From positions 24,751,011 to 24,815,010 of the forward strand of contig NC_073691.1 in NCBI RefSeq assembly GCF_029784155.1: 64,000 nucleotides of DNA, read 5' to 3'. This stretch comes from Uranotaenia lowii. Its lineage: Eukaryota > Arthropoda > Insecta > Diptera > Culicidae. Positions 9,285 through 21,129 of this stretch are shown in pieces. Within the stretch, counting starts at the first letter, position 1; every line of letters begins with the position of its first letter. The notes below the pieces were generated by a model. The model made no database searches. It was not told the DNA's origin and saw nothing but the letters and a program-made list of their open reading frames with translations. The translations under genes were made by a program, and so were the position numbers.

Positions 9285-10640
9285 ATTCTTGTCATTTTTG
9301 TTTTTTTGTTGTCATTTTTGTTTTTTTGTTGTCATTTTTGTCATTTTTATAATTTTTGTCATTTTTGTAATTTTTGTCGTTTTTGTAATTTTTGTCATTT
9401 TTGTAATTTTTGTAAATTTTGTCATTTTTGTAATTTTTTGTCATTTTTGTAATTTTTGTCATTTTTGTCATTTTTGTCATTTTTGTCATTTTTGTCATTT
9501 TTGTCATTTTTGTCATTTTTGTCATTTTTGTCATTTTTGTCATTTTTGTCATTTTTGTCATTTTTGTCATTTTTGTCATTTTTGTCATTTTTGTCATTTT
9601 TGTCATTTTTGTCATTTTTGTCATTTTTGTCATTTTTGTCATTTTTGTCATTTTTGTCATTTTTGTCATTTTTGTCATTTTTGTAATTTTGGTAATTTTT
9701 GTAATTTTTGTAATTTTTGTAATTTTTGTAATTTTTGTAATTTTTGTAATTATTGTAATTTTTGTAATTTTTGTAATTTTTGTAATTTTTGAAATTTTTG
9801 TCATTTTTGTCATTTTTGTCATTTTTGTCAATTTTGTCATTTTTGTCATTTTTGTCATTTTCGTCATTTTTGTCATTTTTGTAATTTTTGTAATTTTTGT
9901 CATTTTTGTAATTTTTGTCATTTTTGTCATTTTTGTCATTTTCGATGTTTTTGTCATTTTTGTCATTTTTGTCATTTCTGTTATTTTTGTCATTTTTGTT
10001 ATTTTTGTTATTTTTGTCATTTTTGTCATTTTTGTCATTTTTGTCATTTTTGTCATTTTTGTCATTTCTGTCATTTTTGTCATTTTTGCTATTTTTGCCA
10101 TTTTTGTCATTTTTGTTATTTTTGTCATTTTTGTCATTTTTGTCATTTTTGTCATTTTTGTCATTTTTGTCATTTTTGTCATTTTTGTCATTTTTGTCAT
10201 TTTTGTCTTTTTGTCACTTTTGTCACTTTTGTCAGTTTTGTCATTTTCGTCATTTTTGTCATTTTTTGTCATTTTTGTCATTTGTGTCATTTTTGTCATT
10301 TTTGTCATTTTTGTCATTTTTGTCATTTTTGTCATTTTTGTCATTTTTGTCATTTTTGTCATTTTTGTCATTTTTGTCATTTTTGTCATTTTTGTCATTT
10401 TTGTCATTTTTGTCATTTTTGTCATTTTTGTCAGTTTTGTCATTTTTGTCATTTTTGTCATTTTTGTCATTTTTTGTCATTTTTGTCATTTTTGTCATTT
10501 TTGTCATTTTTGTCGTTTTTGTCATTCTTTAAATTTTATTCTTTTTTGTCATTGTGTTTTATTTTTGTCAGTTTTGTCATTTTTGTTATTTTTGTAATTT
10601 TTTGTCTTTTTATTTTTGTTAATCATTTACTTATGTCGTT
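9285..10640. repeat. Nine-base minisatellite (TCATTTTTG)n
   Basis: About 1.3 kb of TCATTTTTG units, with sub-blocks where TCA is replaced by TAA (about 9,680-9,800) and scattered GTT, GCT and GAT variants. Because the unit is nine bases without a stop in most frames, long frames such as VIFVIF and CHFCHF arise on the plus strand and TKMTKM on the minus strand; none is a gene. A reverse-orientation array of the same unit lies at 28,318-28,937. Confidence 0.95.
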
Positions 10641-10762
10641 TTGACATTTTTGACATTTTAACCGTTTTTTTATATTGCTCTGTTTTTTTTTAGAATTACC
10701 TACAGAATTTAGTTTTTATTGAAGCTTTCCTAAAATTTGTGATTATCCATCTGTGTATGCAA
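10641..10762. other. Array edge, non-coding
   Basis: T-rich sequence that loses the nine-base period; no feature is seen. Confidence 0.4.
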
Positions 10763-10835
10763 AATCATTCCGAATATTCGTTTGGCCGAATAATTGAAAA
10801 TGTTCTTATTTGGTACATCTCTAGTAAAAATCTTT
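10763..10835. repeat. Dispersed repeat, copy 1 (inverted relative to 62.9 kb)
   Basis: GAATATTCGTTTGGCCGAAT followed by AATTGAAAATG and GTACATCTCTAGT is the reverse complement, with differences, of 62,886-62,955. The family is unidentified; the ATTCGGCC core is palindromic. Confidence 0.55.
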
Positions 10836-13800
10836 AATTTTGCCGTTATTTTGATAAATAAAATTATAATTTATTTTTATTTCAATCTACCAATCATCGA
10901 TCCACCAAAAGCAATTAAAATTAAATCGCCCAGAGCGCAATTCGCTTCCAAATGCAACCAGGTGCAATACCTCTTCATTCATCGAATGGCAGGCAGATCG
11001 CCATCTGAATCGTCTGTCAGGCGCGGAACAGATGAGAGGTGAAATTTGCATTCACTTCCTTATTCAGATATGTAGCTGGTAATCCGAATGGAGCGAAGTA
11101 TGTCTGATGGTGGTGCATCAATGAGTTTTCACCATCAATTACAATAGATTTCTGCAGGGTATTGACGAATGGTTTTAATATTCCGCAACGGTTTATCATG
11201 ACAATTGTCTGTTGAAGGAGAGTCTTGCTGTGAACCGTTAGCCAAAGATGGTTTCCGATTCGTGGCCCGGTCCACCATTGATGAAATTCCTATGAAGTCG
11301 GCACAATCTTCCAAATCGATGAAATTACTTTTCGGAAGCATCATATTCGGACTCACAAAAATATTGGAACTATCATCGATCGCGCTAAATCAATTTGGGT
11401 CAACTAGATTCAAAAATCCCCGCCACAGCTCAAATCCGGCAAGGCGCGCGCGACACGAAAATCAAACTCCATTGATCGGGTACGCCACGCACCGGTAGAC
11501 AGAAATACACAAGTGGCGATCCTGCCACCGGAGGAGAAAAGCTCCAAATTGGCCGAACAATAACGCGCTGCGGCTGCTGTCGTCTGTTGCTACTTGAATG
11601 AAAACATTTGCGCTAATCACATTCATAAAACGCGCAGACGTGATCCTCATTCCGGTAGCCGTTCGTTGGACAAAAACCACACAATCCACGAGACAAACCA
11701 AATTTCTCCTCACCAAAACCCCTTGGCCGGCTTACCGGCTACTTGGCTAAGAAGAGGGACCTCCCCCGCTTGAATTTGTGAGGTGACCCTCAGGCCGCTC
11801 GAACCTTGGAGGGCGAGGAAAAAACAAAAAATCATTGTTAAACTTACATGAAGGAACGAATGACGACGATCGTGCCCGGCCGTTGACAAATATTTATGAA
11901 AATCTGTCCAAACCGTTCTCGGGAAGTTTGTGGGCTTGATTTGAGATCACGCGCGCCTCCGCAGAAAAATAACAGCCGCTGGACGGCTGTCTGCCCTTCC
12001 AGTAATTGCACTTTGGGCTTGTTGTTGATGTTGAAGTTTTCCAAGTTCCACAGGGTTATGTTTAAGGTTTGAGGAGAAAAGCCCGGTAGCTCTCGAAAAC
12101 AATCTCGATCAACTCGTACTCGCAGATAATAAACCTGTATCTCGCACCACGGAGATGTAAATTTGTCTGCATATTGCGCAATAACTGTCAAAAAACAAAT
12201 CGCCGGACGCAGAATCATGCCGCGGTCGCGTAACTTATGGCCTTCTTCTTTAACTTGGCAACAACTTCAACTTTCGGTGGCTGTGCGATGCCCAGCCAAA
12301 AACAGGCGAGAAAGAGGCTCACTTATTCGCATAATATGGCCTACCATGATTTGTCGTCCAGTAGATCACTGGAGTGAGTGACATTGTCTGTCTGCCCGAG
12401 TCCGCACGCAGCCTTTCCCAGTATAAGTACATCTCTGTGCGTTCGTTCAGCTGCTTTTTAACGAGTTGACTTTTTTTTGTTTTGACGTAAGCCTGTAGTA
12501 GACATTGCGCTCGGGGACGCCGCCTAGTGCATGCTAATCAGGATGCGACGCATCGTCTCGTATTGAGTATGGGCAGCCTGGCTGGTGGCTGCGGCAGCAG
12601 CAGAAAAGTGAGGTTATGTTGCAATATCCCAGCACCGACAGACCTCGAAGTCGATGCAGATTAATGGTTGCACGCAAAACCTCTATCCACACACTATCTG
12701 TGTGATGCAATGTCTCACTTAATGCCCGAAGACCGAAGAAGGATCAAAATCGATCACGACCCCCCTTCTGAAGATTGTTTGGATACGAAATTTAAAGTCG
12801 GAGCAAAACAAAAAATGTTAAAGAGCATCATTCGTGTTTGCTTGGATGCTTCGGAATCACGACAACGCACAGTAGCTCAATCAAACCACACAAAACCAAT
12901 TGCTGGGATCGTGCCAGGAATCGCTAATCAGCACGCAGCCACTTCAACGGGTCTCTCTGTTCAAATGGTTGAGCCGAGCAAAAATCTCGGATGTCGGTCG
13001 GATTTTTGATGAAATAATCTGATTTGGAAATCGTCAACCAGTGTCATCAACTTCGTCCAACTCGACCGGTGATGTCTCATTTTACATAATTTGTGACGAT
13101 TAGCCTGGCCGTTTCGGGTCGTACGTGTGGGATTGTGGTCCAATTTTTTGTGAACAAAAAATGGCCTACTCTTTTGAGATCCCACTACTTCAGATATCGG
13201 TATTTCATGGACCTTATCCGTGTTCCCTGCTGCAAGATGTAATCATCCGAACCCCTCCTGGTGGCATCAACGCCTGTCAGAAGGAAGCGAGTCAAATTTC
13301 ATGCATCCTCCCAGGTTCGAATCGAAAAATGTGGTGCATGCAGAAAGGTTTTAAACGGTAAATCGATAATCTCAATTAACGCAGCCAGTTGGTGGGCGCA
13401 GCTTTCAAGAGCAATTTTTCCATTGGGGAGTGAAAACTTCCATCCCATCGGGATCTAGTTCTGAAGATTCGTCTCGGTACTTTGTACCCTTATTCATCTA
13501 GTTACGCTTGAAGCTTGTATTCTGAAAAGTTAACAGAAAAGGCAAGCCGTGAAGTCAGTCGTCGTATTGAACTTTTTAAAAGGTTAACCGTAAACAGAGA
13601 ATTTGAAAATTCTTGACACATCCACGTGGTTGTTTCAAATTGGGATGATTCACCCGATTTCAGTGCAACAAAAAAAACCCCATCGGAAAGAACCGCATCA
13701 ACCCAGCCTCACCTTTTCCTGTTTGCCGGTAAGTACTGATACGTTCAACGGGAAAACGTTGAGGAAGAAGAGTGAGAACGATCCCATATCCGGAACGATT

Positions 13801-14507
13801 CCGAACTACATTTTTCGAATCTCGTCTTCCCGGGCCAAGCCTGCCTCGGATGATGATTTTATTTCACTGTTTGTTCAATGATTACTCCCACTTTCTGGTG
13901 ACGACGACGAGAGCTGGCGGATTGTTTACATTGGCATTCTTTATCTTTCGCTCGGTGCTATTTGTTTGCTAAACGATGCGATGCGATGGGATGTCGCCTC
14001 TAGTGAAGGTAAACAAGCAGCGCCGGCCGATGAGGTTATGTTTGAACTGGTCCAGTTTGCGCGAGCGTGCTCGCGCCAGATGGATCAACTTTCCATCGAT
14101 ATTAATATGACATCGAGATCAACATTTGAGAGAGATGTAACAAACACAATTCGTTTCATGAACTGATAACTTTCGATGACAGTAGATGTATCAAAGGGTG
14201 CTTAACTTTTCGTTTCATAAAGTAACAAATTTGCAACAATTAATGTATGAAAAAAGTGTATTTTTTTAAATTATTTTTTCATGATGATACTCATTATTTC
14301 AAACCGTTTAAAATGATTTTTGAGGAAAAATAAAAAAATCATGAAATGAAGCCTTGAAAAACTTCACTTTTTATGCCGAGTTCTATTGAACAACTATCCA
14401 GAACAGCAAACCTCCCCAGTTTTTAACGAGAACGATTAGTGTTTTTCCAACAAGTGGAAGACTGATGACCCACTGATGATGTTAGTTAGGCTCACGATGA
14501 GGCTGAA
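10836..14507. other. Non-coding, no gene recognised
   Basis: Mixed composition, with richer stretches near 11,400-12,650 and 13,000-14,100. Short frames on both strands show no domain, and I found no repeat pair or inverted termini. It could hold host regulatory or intronic sequence; nothing can be supported. Confidence 0.35.
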
Positions 14508-14527
14508 AATCCGGCTCGAAGGACCAA
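14508..14527 (+). repeat. 20-base dispersed motif, copy 1
   Basis: AATCCGGCTCGAAGGACCAA occurs here and at 59,052-59,071 in the same orientation. The sequences on either side do not match well. It is probably a remnant of a shared repeat family; the origin is unknown. Confidence 0.5.
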
Positions 14528-14854
14528 CCATTGGCTTTCAAGGAATTTCCACGTTGAATTCAATGACCTTCGCTACTTTTTAAATGATGATCTAAAGCTA
14601 AGTTCTTTTAGAAATGGGACACTTTCTTTTGCTAAAAGCTCGTTTACTAGTAATCGACCATTAAAAATTTTGACAGCATTTTGTTGCCTCTAAAAAGTAC
14701 TATTAGACCTATTTTTTCCGAAGTTACGGTCTTCGACAAAGTTGTTCAGCGGAAAATTTCCTTAAGGAATTTTATAAACTGGCACAAAAATCATCAGCTG
14801 GCTCGGTCCCACAGGAGAAACAAAAATTATGTTGATTTTTCAGTACAAAATATT
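14528..14854. other. Non-coding, possible extension of the next repeat
   Basis: A/T-rich. It may belong to the repeat that starts at 14,855, but the partner copy runs off the window, so this cannot be tested here. Confidence 0.3.
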
Positions 14855-15010
14855 CAATTTTCCCATTCAAAGCTAAAATTTAAAATTTACTCATGTAAAC
14901 GTTACTTAAAAATTCTACAAAAAATCATGGATGAGTTTTGGACCACGACCAAGCTTTTAAGACCCCAGGGTTTGAGAAATTCAAAAATGACCTCAAATCG
15001 ACTCAGACTA
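14855..15010 (-). repeat. Unclassified dispersed repeat, copy 1
   Basis: This segment is the reverse complement of 63,843-64,000 with modest divergence. Shared strings include TTTACTCATGTAAACGTTAC, GACCCCAGGGTTTGAGAAAT and TCGACTCAG. The right-hand copy is cut by the window edge, so the true length is unknown. The small open frame over it has no domain. Confidence 0.75.
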
Positions 15011-17003
15011 CTAAAGCAGCTTAACGAACCAATATACGGCCTACTTCGCTGCATGACTCCCACAGTGCCTATTGTCATTTAAAAATATTATATACGGCTA
15101 ATAGGCACTGGAGTGCTGTTATACAGCCATTTTTTGGCTAAATACTGGGCTTAATGGTTTGTTGGGTTGGGTATTGGCCTAGAATCAATTTTGCTATTTT
15201 CTTTTAATCATCGCTTTCACCCACCTACAACCACAGCCTCCAGCCTATTATTGATTTTTTAACCTTAGAAAGGGTTAAAAAAAATTGCAATTCTGCTGCC
15301 CAATAGAATTTTTTCTATTTTTCTTCCAAGAATTAAAAAGATTCAGTTGTCCACCAATCAGAGAACAAAATCATCGGAAACCTGCTTTCGTCAAAAGAAA
15401 TAACGAAAATTTTGAACAAGGAATTTCTTCGTAACCTTACCGCCATCCTGAACCTCTCAGAGCTCGCTCGCTCGCTTGACCAATGGTCATCGGATCCTTT
15501 ATCCTTTGACATGGTCAGGGCCAGTTGAATTTTTTTTTCTCTATGTCACGGATTAAAACGAGAGCGGTTACGTTTGCATGAATATATTAAATTGAAGGAA
15601 CTGAACTCGAAAGGGATTACGTTGGGCGAACAAATTTTAAAGCAAAAAAAACTGGATCGACCACCGGCAAATCGGGAGGGGTTCCCGAAGTGATCTAATT
15701 AGCATCGGGACCTTCGAGCAGTTTGTATAATGTACATAAGAAAAGGACCTCATATGTCAGTATGTATTTACTTGGGCTGGACATAAGAATATTGAAGAAT
15801 GAATAAAACTGGAGCAAAACTGACCGTTGATGACGTCTGTCGGCTGACATCGAGAAGGAGAAAAAGGACATAGTCCCAGACTTCAGATAACGGTCGAATG
15901 AAATGATGGCGCGAAAAAACAGACCCCAGTTACGTGTGAAGGAATTCTCGGGTCCCAACTGAAGCAAAACTGTAAAGAAGCGGGAAGAAATTCTCGCTAG
16001 AGGAAGATAATTACCCGGTGGAACCAATATCATCTGTTCTCGAAATAACTTGGAGGTAAAGTGAAGTGATGATGATGGCGACAAAGAAAATGGCAAGACA
16101 AATGTGAAACATTTAACGGGGGAGAGAAAGACTGATTCCGGAAAAAAACGTTAGCTTTTTTTTAATGACGTTTTCATCTGATCCCGGTTGCTTTTTTTTG
16201 TTTGTGTTTCTGTTGTTCTTGCAAGATCCATTATAAAGAAGTTTGGAGGGAAAAGGTTGTTTGATCGCGCGCGCACACACCCATTCCATGTGGATTGGGC
16301 ACGTGCCCTCTTTTCCCGGCTCCTGAGTTTTCTCAAGGTTCGATTTCAGGAAGTGCCACATACATATTGGCATGGCCATATGTTAGTACTTTCTTCCCCG
16401 CTTACTATGGTTTTGAGAAATGTTTTTGAACACTCGAGCGTTTCGGTACAGCATTTAATGACCTATATTTTTTTTCTGTCAAACAGTTTTCGCGGTCAGG
16501 GTTTCAAGCGTAAAGAAACTCGCAGCCAGAACTATTGAATAGTTGGATTTTTAAATGAAATACGTAAGCATTTGCCAAAAACGAGTTAATTTTCTAGCAT
16601 CTGTTCATACTCCTCAGGTTCCAGTCGTAATTTGTACCCAGTTGTGAAGTACTCCTAAAAAAGATTACTTTTCTATCCAACTTCGGGCTTTATTCATAAT
16701 ACATGATTGGACTTTGAACTACAGAAACACACGTGCGAGAAGTTCTCCTCGAAAGCCAAAATGACGATCACAAGATCAAAAGACGCTTTCGAGATCATTT
16801 TGAACACAACTTTTCAAAAAAGAAAATAAAATTGTAATTGTAGCTGAAATCTGATATGTGATGATAATGCTTCTACATAAAATCAACCCGCTCATTTTCA
16901 TCATCTTTTATTTCTTCTAACTTTCTACTCATCTAAAAAATGTCATAGCCTTTAGATGTCCCTACTAAACATTTGTCCGATAAGGCCGATAAATTAAGTA
17001 ACA
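15011..17003. other. Non-coding, no gene recognised
   Basis: No frame with a recognisable domain on either strand, no tandem array and no inverted termini. A short CACACACAC tract lies near 16,270. Confidence 0.35.
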
Positions 17004-17015
17004 AACATACGTTAC
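17004..17015. repeat. RTE-like LINE target-site duplication, left copy
   Basis: AACATACGTTAC here recurs at 20,108-20,119, directly beyond the 5' end of the minus-strand LINE, and again at 20,124-20,135 as part of a 16-bp tandem duplication. Confidence 0.8.
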
Positions 17016-17025
17016 TTTTACTTAC

Positions 17026-19803
17026 TTAATGATCCCGCGCCGATCCTCCGGTGCATAGGGCCGTGGTAAAAGACCTCCACTGTTGACGATCCGGAGCCAG
17101 CGTCTTCACCTGGTCCCAGTCTCGTCGACAGTTCGGATTTCAGCGGCTAGGCTTCGCCGCCACGAGTTTCTGGGCCTGCCTCTTCTTCGATGACCTTCTG
17201 GATTCCAATCTAGCGCCTCTCTGCAAATCTCGTTTTCATCTTTTCGCAGCGTGTGCCCAATCCATCTCCACTTACGTTCCCGAATCTCGATTTCTAGCGC
17301 CCTTTGATGACACCGGCGATGTAGTTCCTCATTCGAGATCCAGTTGCCAGGCCACCAAGCGCGGATGATATTCCGAAGGCAGCGGTTTACAAATACTTGT
17401 AGTTTTCGCGTCGTCACCGCATATGTGCACCAAGTTTCGCACCCGTACAGCAATACGGATTTGACGTTTGAGTTGAAGATTCGGATTTTTGTTCGTAGAG
17501 AGATTTGGCGTGACCGCCAGATGTTTCGGAGACTCGCAAACGCAAATCGTGCCTTTCTGATCCGGGTTTCGATGTCTTTCCTGGTACCAGGCGTTATCTG
17601 GCTACCAAGATACTGGAAGCACTCCACTTTCTCAACTTGTTGCCCAGCTACCATGAAACTGGAGGGATTTCCTGTGTTGATCTCCATCGACTTGGTCTTT
17701 CCGACATTGACTTTGAGACCTGCTGCCTTGGAACTTTCGGTGAGGTCGTCGAGTTTGCTCTGCATATCTGGTTGCGTTTGGGCGAGCAAAACAATATCGT
17801 CAGCCAAGTCAAGGTCGTTCAGATGCTCCATTGTTGAAGGATTCCACGGCAATCCTAGGTTCGGTGCACAGTCGATCGATCCAGTCACAATCTCATCCAT
17901 TACGATTAGAAAAAGTAGCGGTGATAAAATACATCCTTGTCTCACTCCAGCAGTTACCGGTATTGGTTCGGACAAGACACCGTCATGCAAGACCTTGCAC
18001 GAAAATGCCTCGTATTGTGCTTCGATGAGATGGACTAGTTTCTCTGGGACCCCTCGTCGCCTTAGAGTCGCCCAGATGTTTTCATGGTTAAGTCGGTCGA
18101 ATGCTTTTTCGAAATCAACGAACACCAGCAGAAGAGAGTCCTGGAATTCGTTGATTTGTTCCAGTATGATTCGTAGCGATGTGATGTGGTCCACACATGA
18201 TCGTCCGGATCGGAATCCAGCTTGTTGCCGTCGGAGTGTAGCGTCGATTTTCTCCTGGATCCTGTTCAGGATCACTTTGCAGAGTACTTTGAGGGTTGTA
18301 CAGATCAACGTTATGCCTCGCCAGTTACCGCACTCTGTCAGGTCTCCTTTCTTCGGGACCTTTACGAGGATACCCTGCATTCAGTCGGCCGGGAATGTTG
18401 CAGTATCCCAGATGTCAGCGAAAAGACGGTGCAACATTTGTGCTGACAGGGCAGGGTCGGCTTTCAGCATTTCAGCAGGGATGCAATCGATCCCAGGTGC
18501 TTTGTTGGATTTCATGTTTTTGATTGCCGCTTCTATTTCAGCCAGCGAGGGCGCTTCCGAGTTTACGCCATTTATGCGACTTACTGTTGGCGCTTCAAGC
18601 TGCGGGTTCTGTTGGCCATCGCTATTTCGCTCAGTCCATCGTTTGAACTGATCTGTTCGATCGGTCAATAACTGACCTGCTCGGTCTTTCAGCGGCATTC
18701 TTGCATTAGTCCTTGCTCCACTGAGGCGGCGAGAAATGTCATAAAGTAATCGGATATCTCCATTGGCGGCGGCTCTTTCCCCCTCTTCGGCTAGGGAGAG
18801 TGTCCAGGCTCTCTTGTCTCGTCTACAAGCTCGTTTAACTGCCTTTTCCAGCTCCGCATATCGTAAGCGGGCGGCTGCTTTGGCTGACCCGGTACATGCC
18901 TGCTCAATTCCGACTTTCGCCTTTCTCCGATCATCGACCATCCTCCAAGTTTCATCCGACATCCATTCACTTCTTCTTCCACACACTTTACCGAGAGTAC
19001 CATAGCTCGTCATGATAAAGGCATTCTTGATTCCACACCACTGTTCTTCGACTGTTCCGTCTGTCGGCAATTCCGAGGCTTGGGATTCTAGCTGTTCAAC
19101 GTATGCCCTTTTCACCTCTGGATTCTCCAACCGGTGGACGTCGTATCGACACCCGACTTTCTCCTCGCGCCGTTGGACACGCGCGACTCTCAGTCGTATC
19201 TCGCCAAGGACGAGGTGATGGTCAGATGCAATGTCTGCGCTTCGCTTGTTGCGGACATCAAGAAGGCTCCTTCTCCATTTTCTGCTGATGCAGATGTGGT
19301 CAATTTGATTTTCTGTTCGGCCATCTCGGGATACCCAAGTGACCTTATGTGCTGGTCGATGGGGGAAGAGCGATCCACCGATCACCATGTTGTTGTTGCC
19401 ACAAAATTCTACAAACAGCTCTCCGTTTTCGCTCATCTGTCCTAGGCCATGGCGCCCCATGATGCGCTCAAGGTCTTGATTGTCGGAGCCAATCTTTGCG
19501 TTGAAGTCGCCCAAATGGATTTGAATGTCACCCTTCGGAATTCTCTCTACCACGCTGTTCAGTTGACTGTTGACTGTTCAGTTGGCTCTTTCTCCTGCAA
19601 ATCGGCAACGTCAGTTGGCGCATAACGCTGGACCATTGTAAGGTTTCTAACCCGTGTTCTAAATCTGGCTACGATTATTCTTTCGTTTATCGGTTCACAT
19701 CTAATGAGGGCCGCGTAGGCCTGCGGGCTTAACAGGAAACCAACTCCTCGTTCCCGAGTAGCATGTTCTCCTCGTATGCCAGAGTAGAGCAGGACTTGCC
19801 CGG
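17026..19803 (-). pseudogene. Endonuclease-reverse transcriptase of the RTE-like LINE, disabled
   Basis: The protein would nick target DNA with an APE-like endonuclease and copy its RNA at the nick. The N-terminal end is recognisable from about 19,803 (LLYSGIRGEHA, then VQRYAPTD), breaks frame near 19,560-19,580 in a small GTTGACT duplication, and continues from 19,553 with HLGDFNAKIG, TENQIDHICIS and ASDHHLV. The RT part has NWRGITL, QAGFRSGRSC, VFVDFEKAFDR, GVRQGCILSPLLF and LADDI (catalytic aspartates), then a C-terminal WRWIGHTLR. An in-frame TGA at 18,381-18,383 replaces a residue that is usually Trp, and a further shift near 17,116 is needed to reach the original stop (WDQVKTLAPDRQQW). 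With these lesions it cannot make a full protein. Confidence 0.88.
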
Positions 19804-19991
19804 ACTGTGTCTTGTGTTCTCCCTATCCCACGATGGGGCTGCCATCTTGGACTTAGCTGGCGGGAGCCGCATTTCATAAGTTCAGCCGCTTGCTGCAAGA
19901 CAGACGCTGTTTGAGCCGCCCTTGACCTGGAGAACAGACGCTCGGTTGTTGTTGCACGCCGCCCCTGACCTGGAGAACAGACGCGTGCGGC

Positions 19992-20102
19992 CACCTTCTC
20001 AGTCTGCATGCGACCAAAGTATCCACCGGGGTTGGGTACCCGATCTCCGCTTAGGTTACTCGCACCCCAGCCGGCACCGCGGGGAGGTAGAGATAGGAGT
20101 TG
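19992..20102 (-). promoter_or_regulatory. 5' module shared with the LOA element
   Basis: The reverse complement matches 40,973-41,082 almost base for base, including GGAGATCGGGTACCCAACCC and GGTCGCATGCAGACTGAGA. It sits at the 5' end of each LINE. In LINEs this position holds an internal promoter and sometimes a self-cleaving ribozyme; which role applies here is unknown. Confidence 0.7.
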
Positions 20103-20135
20103 TGGATAACATACGTTACGACTAACATACGTTAC

Positions 20136-20312
20136 GACTCTTCATAAAATTAAAAAAAAAACTTTGGCTTAAAAAATCAAAATAAACACGACCGGACTTC
20201 TGACAGACTTCCATAAAAAAAAGTGAAGTACTATGTAGATTGTCGGAAGTCTGTGTCTTACTGCCCGTTCATCAGCAACGTTTCTAAAAATTTTATTTAA
20301 ATGCACAATAGT
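20136..20312. other. Spacer
   Basis: A/T-rich with a weak imperfect inverted pair around GGACTTCTGACAGACTTCC and GTCGGAAGTCTG. No gene. Confidence 0.35.
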
Positions 20313-20436
20313 ATTGTAAGGTTTCTAACCCGTGTTCTAAATCTGACTACGATTATTCTTTTGTTTATCGGTTCCCATCTAATGAGGGCCGCGTAGGCCT
20401 GCGGGCTTAACAGGAAACCAACTCCTCGTTCCCGAG
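20313..20436 (-). mobile_element. 124-bp second copy of the RTE-like endonuclease segment
   Basis: Matches 19,635-19,758 over 124 bp with about three differences, starting ATTGTAAGG and ending TTCCCGAG. On the minus strand it encodes the VGFLLSPQAYAALIRCEPIN region. It has no tail or clear target duplication of its own and directly abuts the TTAA-flanked foldback. It may be a remnant of a second LINE copy or a local duplication. Confidence 0.75.
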
Positions 20437-20444
20437 AATTTTAA

Positions 20445-20997
20445 TGGCATGTGCGGCGGAATGAAAACTAGAGAGAATTTATTTTTTAGAAATTTGAAAG
20501 AAAAGTGGATAGACAGGCATTAGTGCGCCAATAGGAGAAAGCTTGATAGGTGTTGAAATTTTAGGCTAGAGGGCATGTTGATGAAAAGCTCCCATGAATT
20601 GCTCCCGCCTTTGCTCTACACTAGCTAACTATACACGAGAAACTCAGAAAGAGAATTTCCATGTATAGCGAGCCCAGTGGTTTGAGAGCGTGTTTTACGC
20701 ACACTTCAAACGAGCAAAAACGTAGCAACCCATGAAGTGTGCGTAAAAACACTCTCTCAAACCACTGGGCTCGCTATACATGGGAATTCTCTTTCTGAGT
20801 TTCTCATGTATAGTTAGCTAGTGTAGAGCAAAGGCGGGAGCAATTCATGGGAGCTTTTCATCAACATGCCCTCTAGCCTAAAATTTCAACACCTATTGAG
20901 CTTTCTCCTATTGGCGCACTAATGCCTGTCTATCCACCTTTCTTTCAAATTTCTATAAAATAAATTCTCTCTAGTTTTCATTCCGTCGCACATGCCA
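20445..20997. mobile_element. 553-bp foldback element with TTAA ends
   Basis: Two arms of about 265 bp are near-perfect reverse complements around a short loop near 20,712-20,732. The ends read TGGCATGTGCG and CGCACATGCCA. TTAA lies immediately outside both (20,441-20,444 and 20,998-21,001), and the flanks reconstruct a target AATTTTAAAATT. It is non-coding. A transcript would fold into a long double-stranded hairpin. TTAA specificity fits piggyBac- or Kolobok-like transposition. Confidence 0.8.
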
Positions 20998-21129
20998 TTA
21001 AAATTATAATCATACAAATTACGGCGATTAAAATCATATAAGAAAACAACATTTAAAAATATCCTCGCGTTTTCGTCATATTTGGATATTGATTATTGTT
21101 GTTTTAAAACAACAATATGCATTAAAAGG

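Larger units (their letters stand above)
17016..20107 (-). mobile_element. RTE-like non-LTR retrotransposon, nearly full length, inactive
   Basis: About 3.1 kb between 12-bp target duplications. On the minus strand it has a structured 5' region (19,992-20,102, also found in the LOA element), an endonuclease-RT frame, and a very short 3' end: the original stop TAA (17,026-17,028) overlaps a TAAG tail. Length, single large frame and TAAG tail are typical of RTE-group LINEs. A roughly 45-bp tandem duplication containing GACCTGGAGAACAGACGC lies at about 19,915-19,985. Clade assignment is by motif, not by tree. Confidence 0.85.

Noticed and set aside
9289..10644. Long open frames on both strands (up to 392 codons) of TKM, VIF, CHF or SFL repeats
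   Set aside because: They follow from a nine-base, stop-free unit; there is no start context, domain or splice support.
17344..18651. 435-codon plus-strand frame
   Set aside because: It is the antisense shadow of the LINE RT, which has clear motifs on the minus strand.
20136..20312. Hairpin of GGACTTCTGACAGACTTCC and GTCGGAAGTCTG as a separate MITE
   Set aside because: The pairing is too imperfect and no target duplication is seen.
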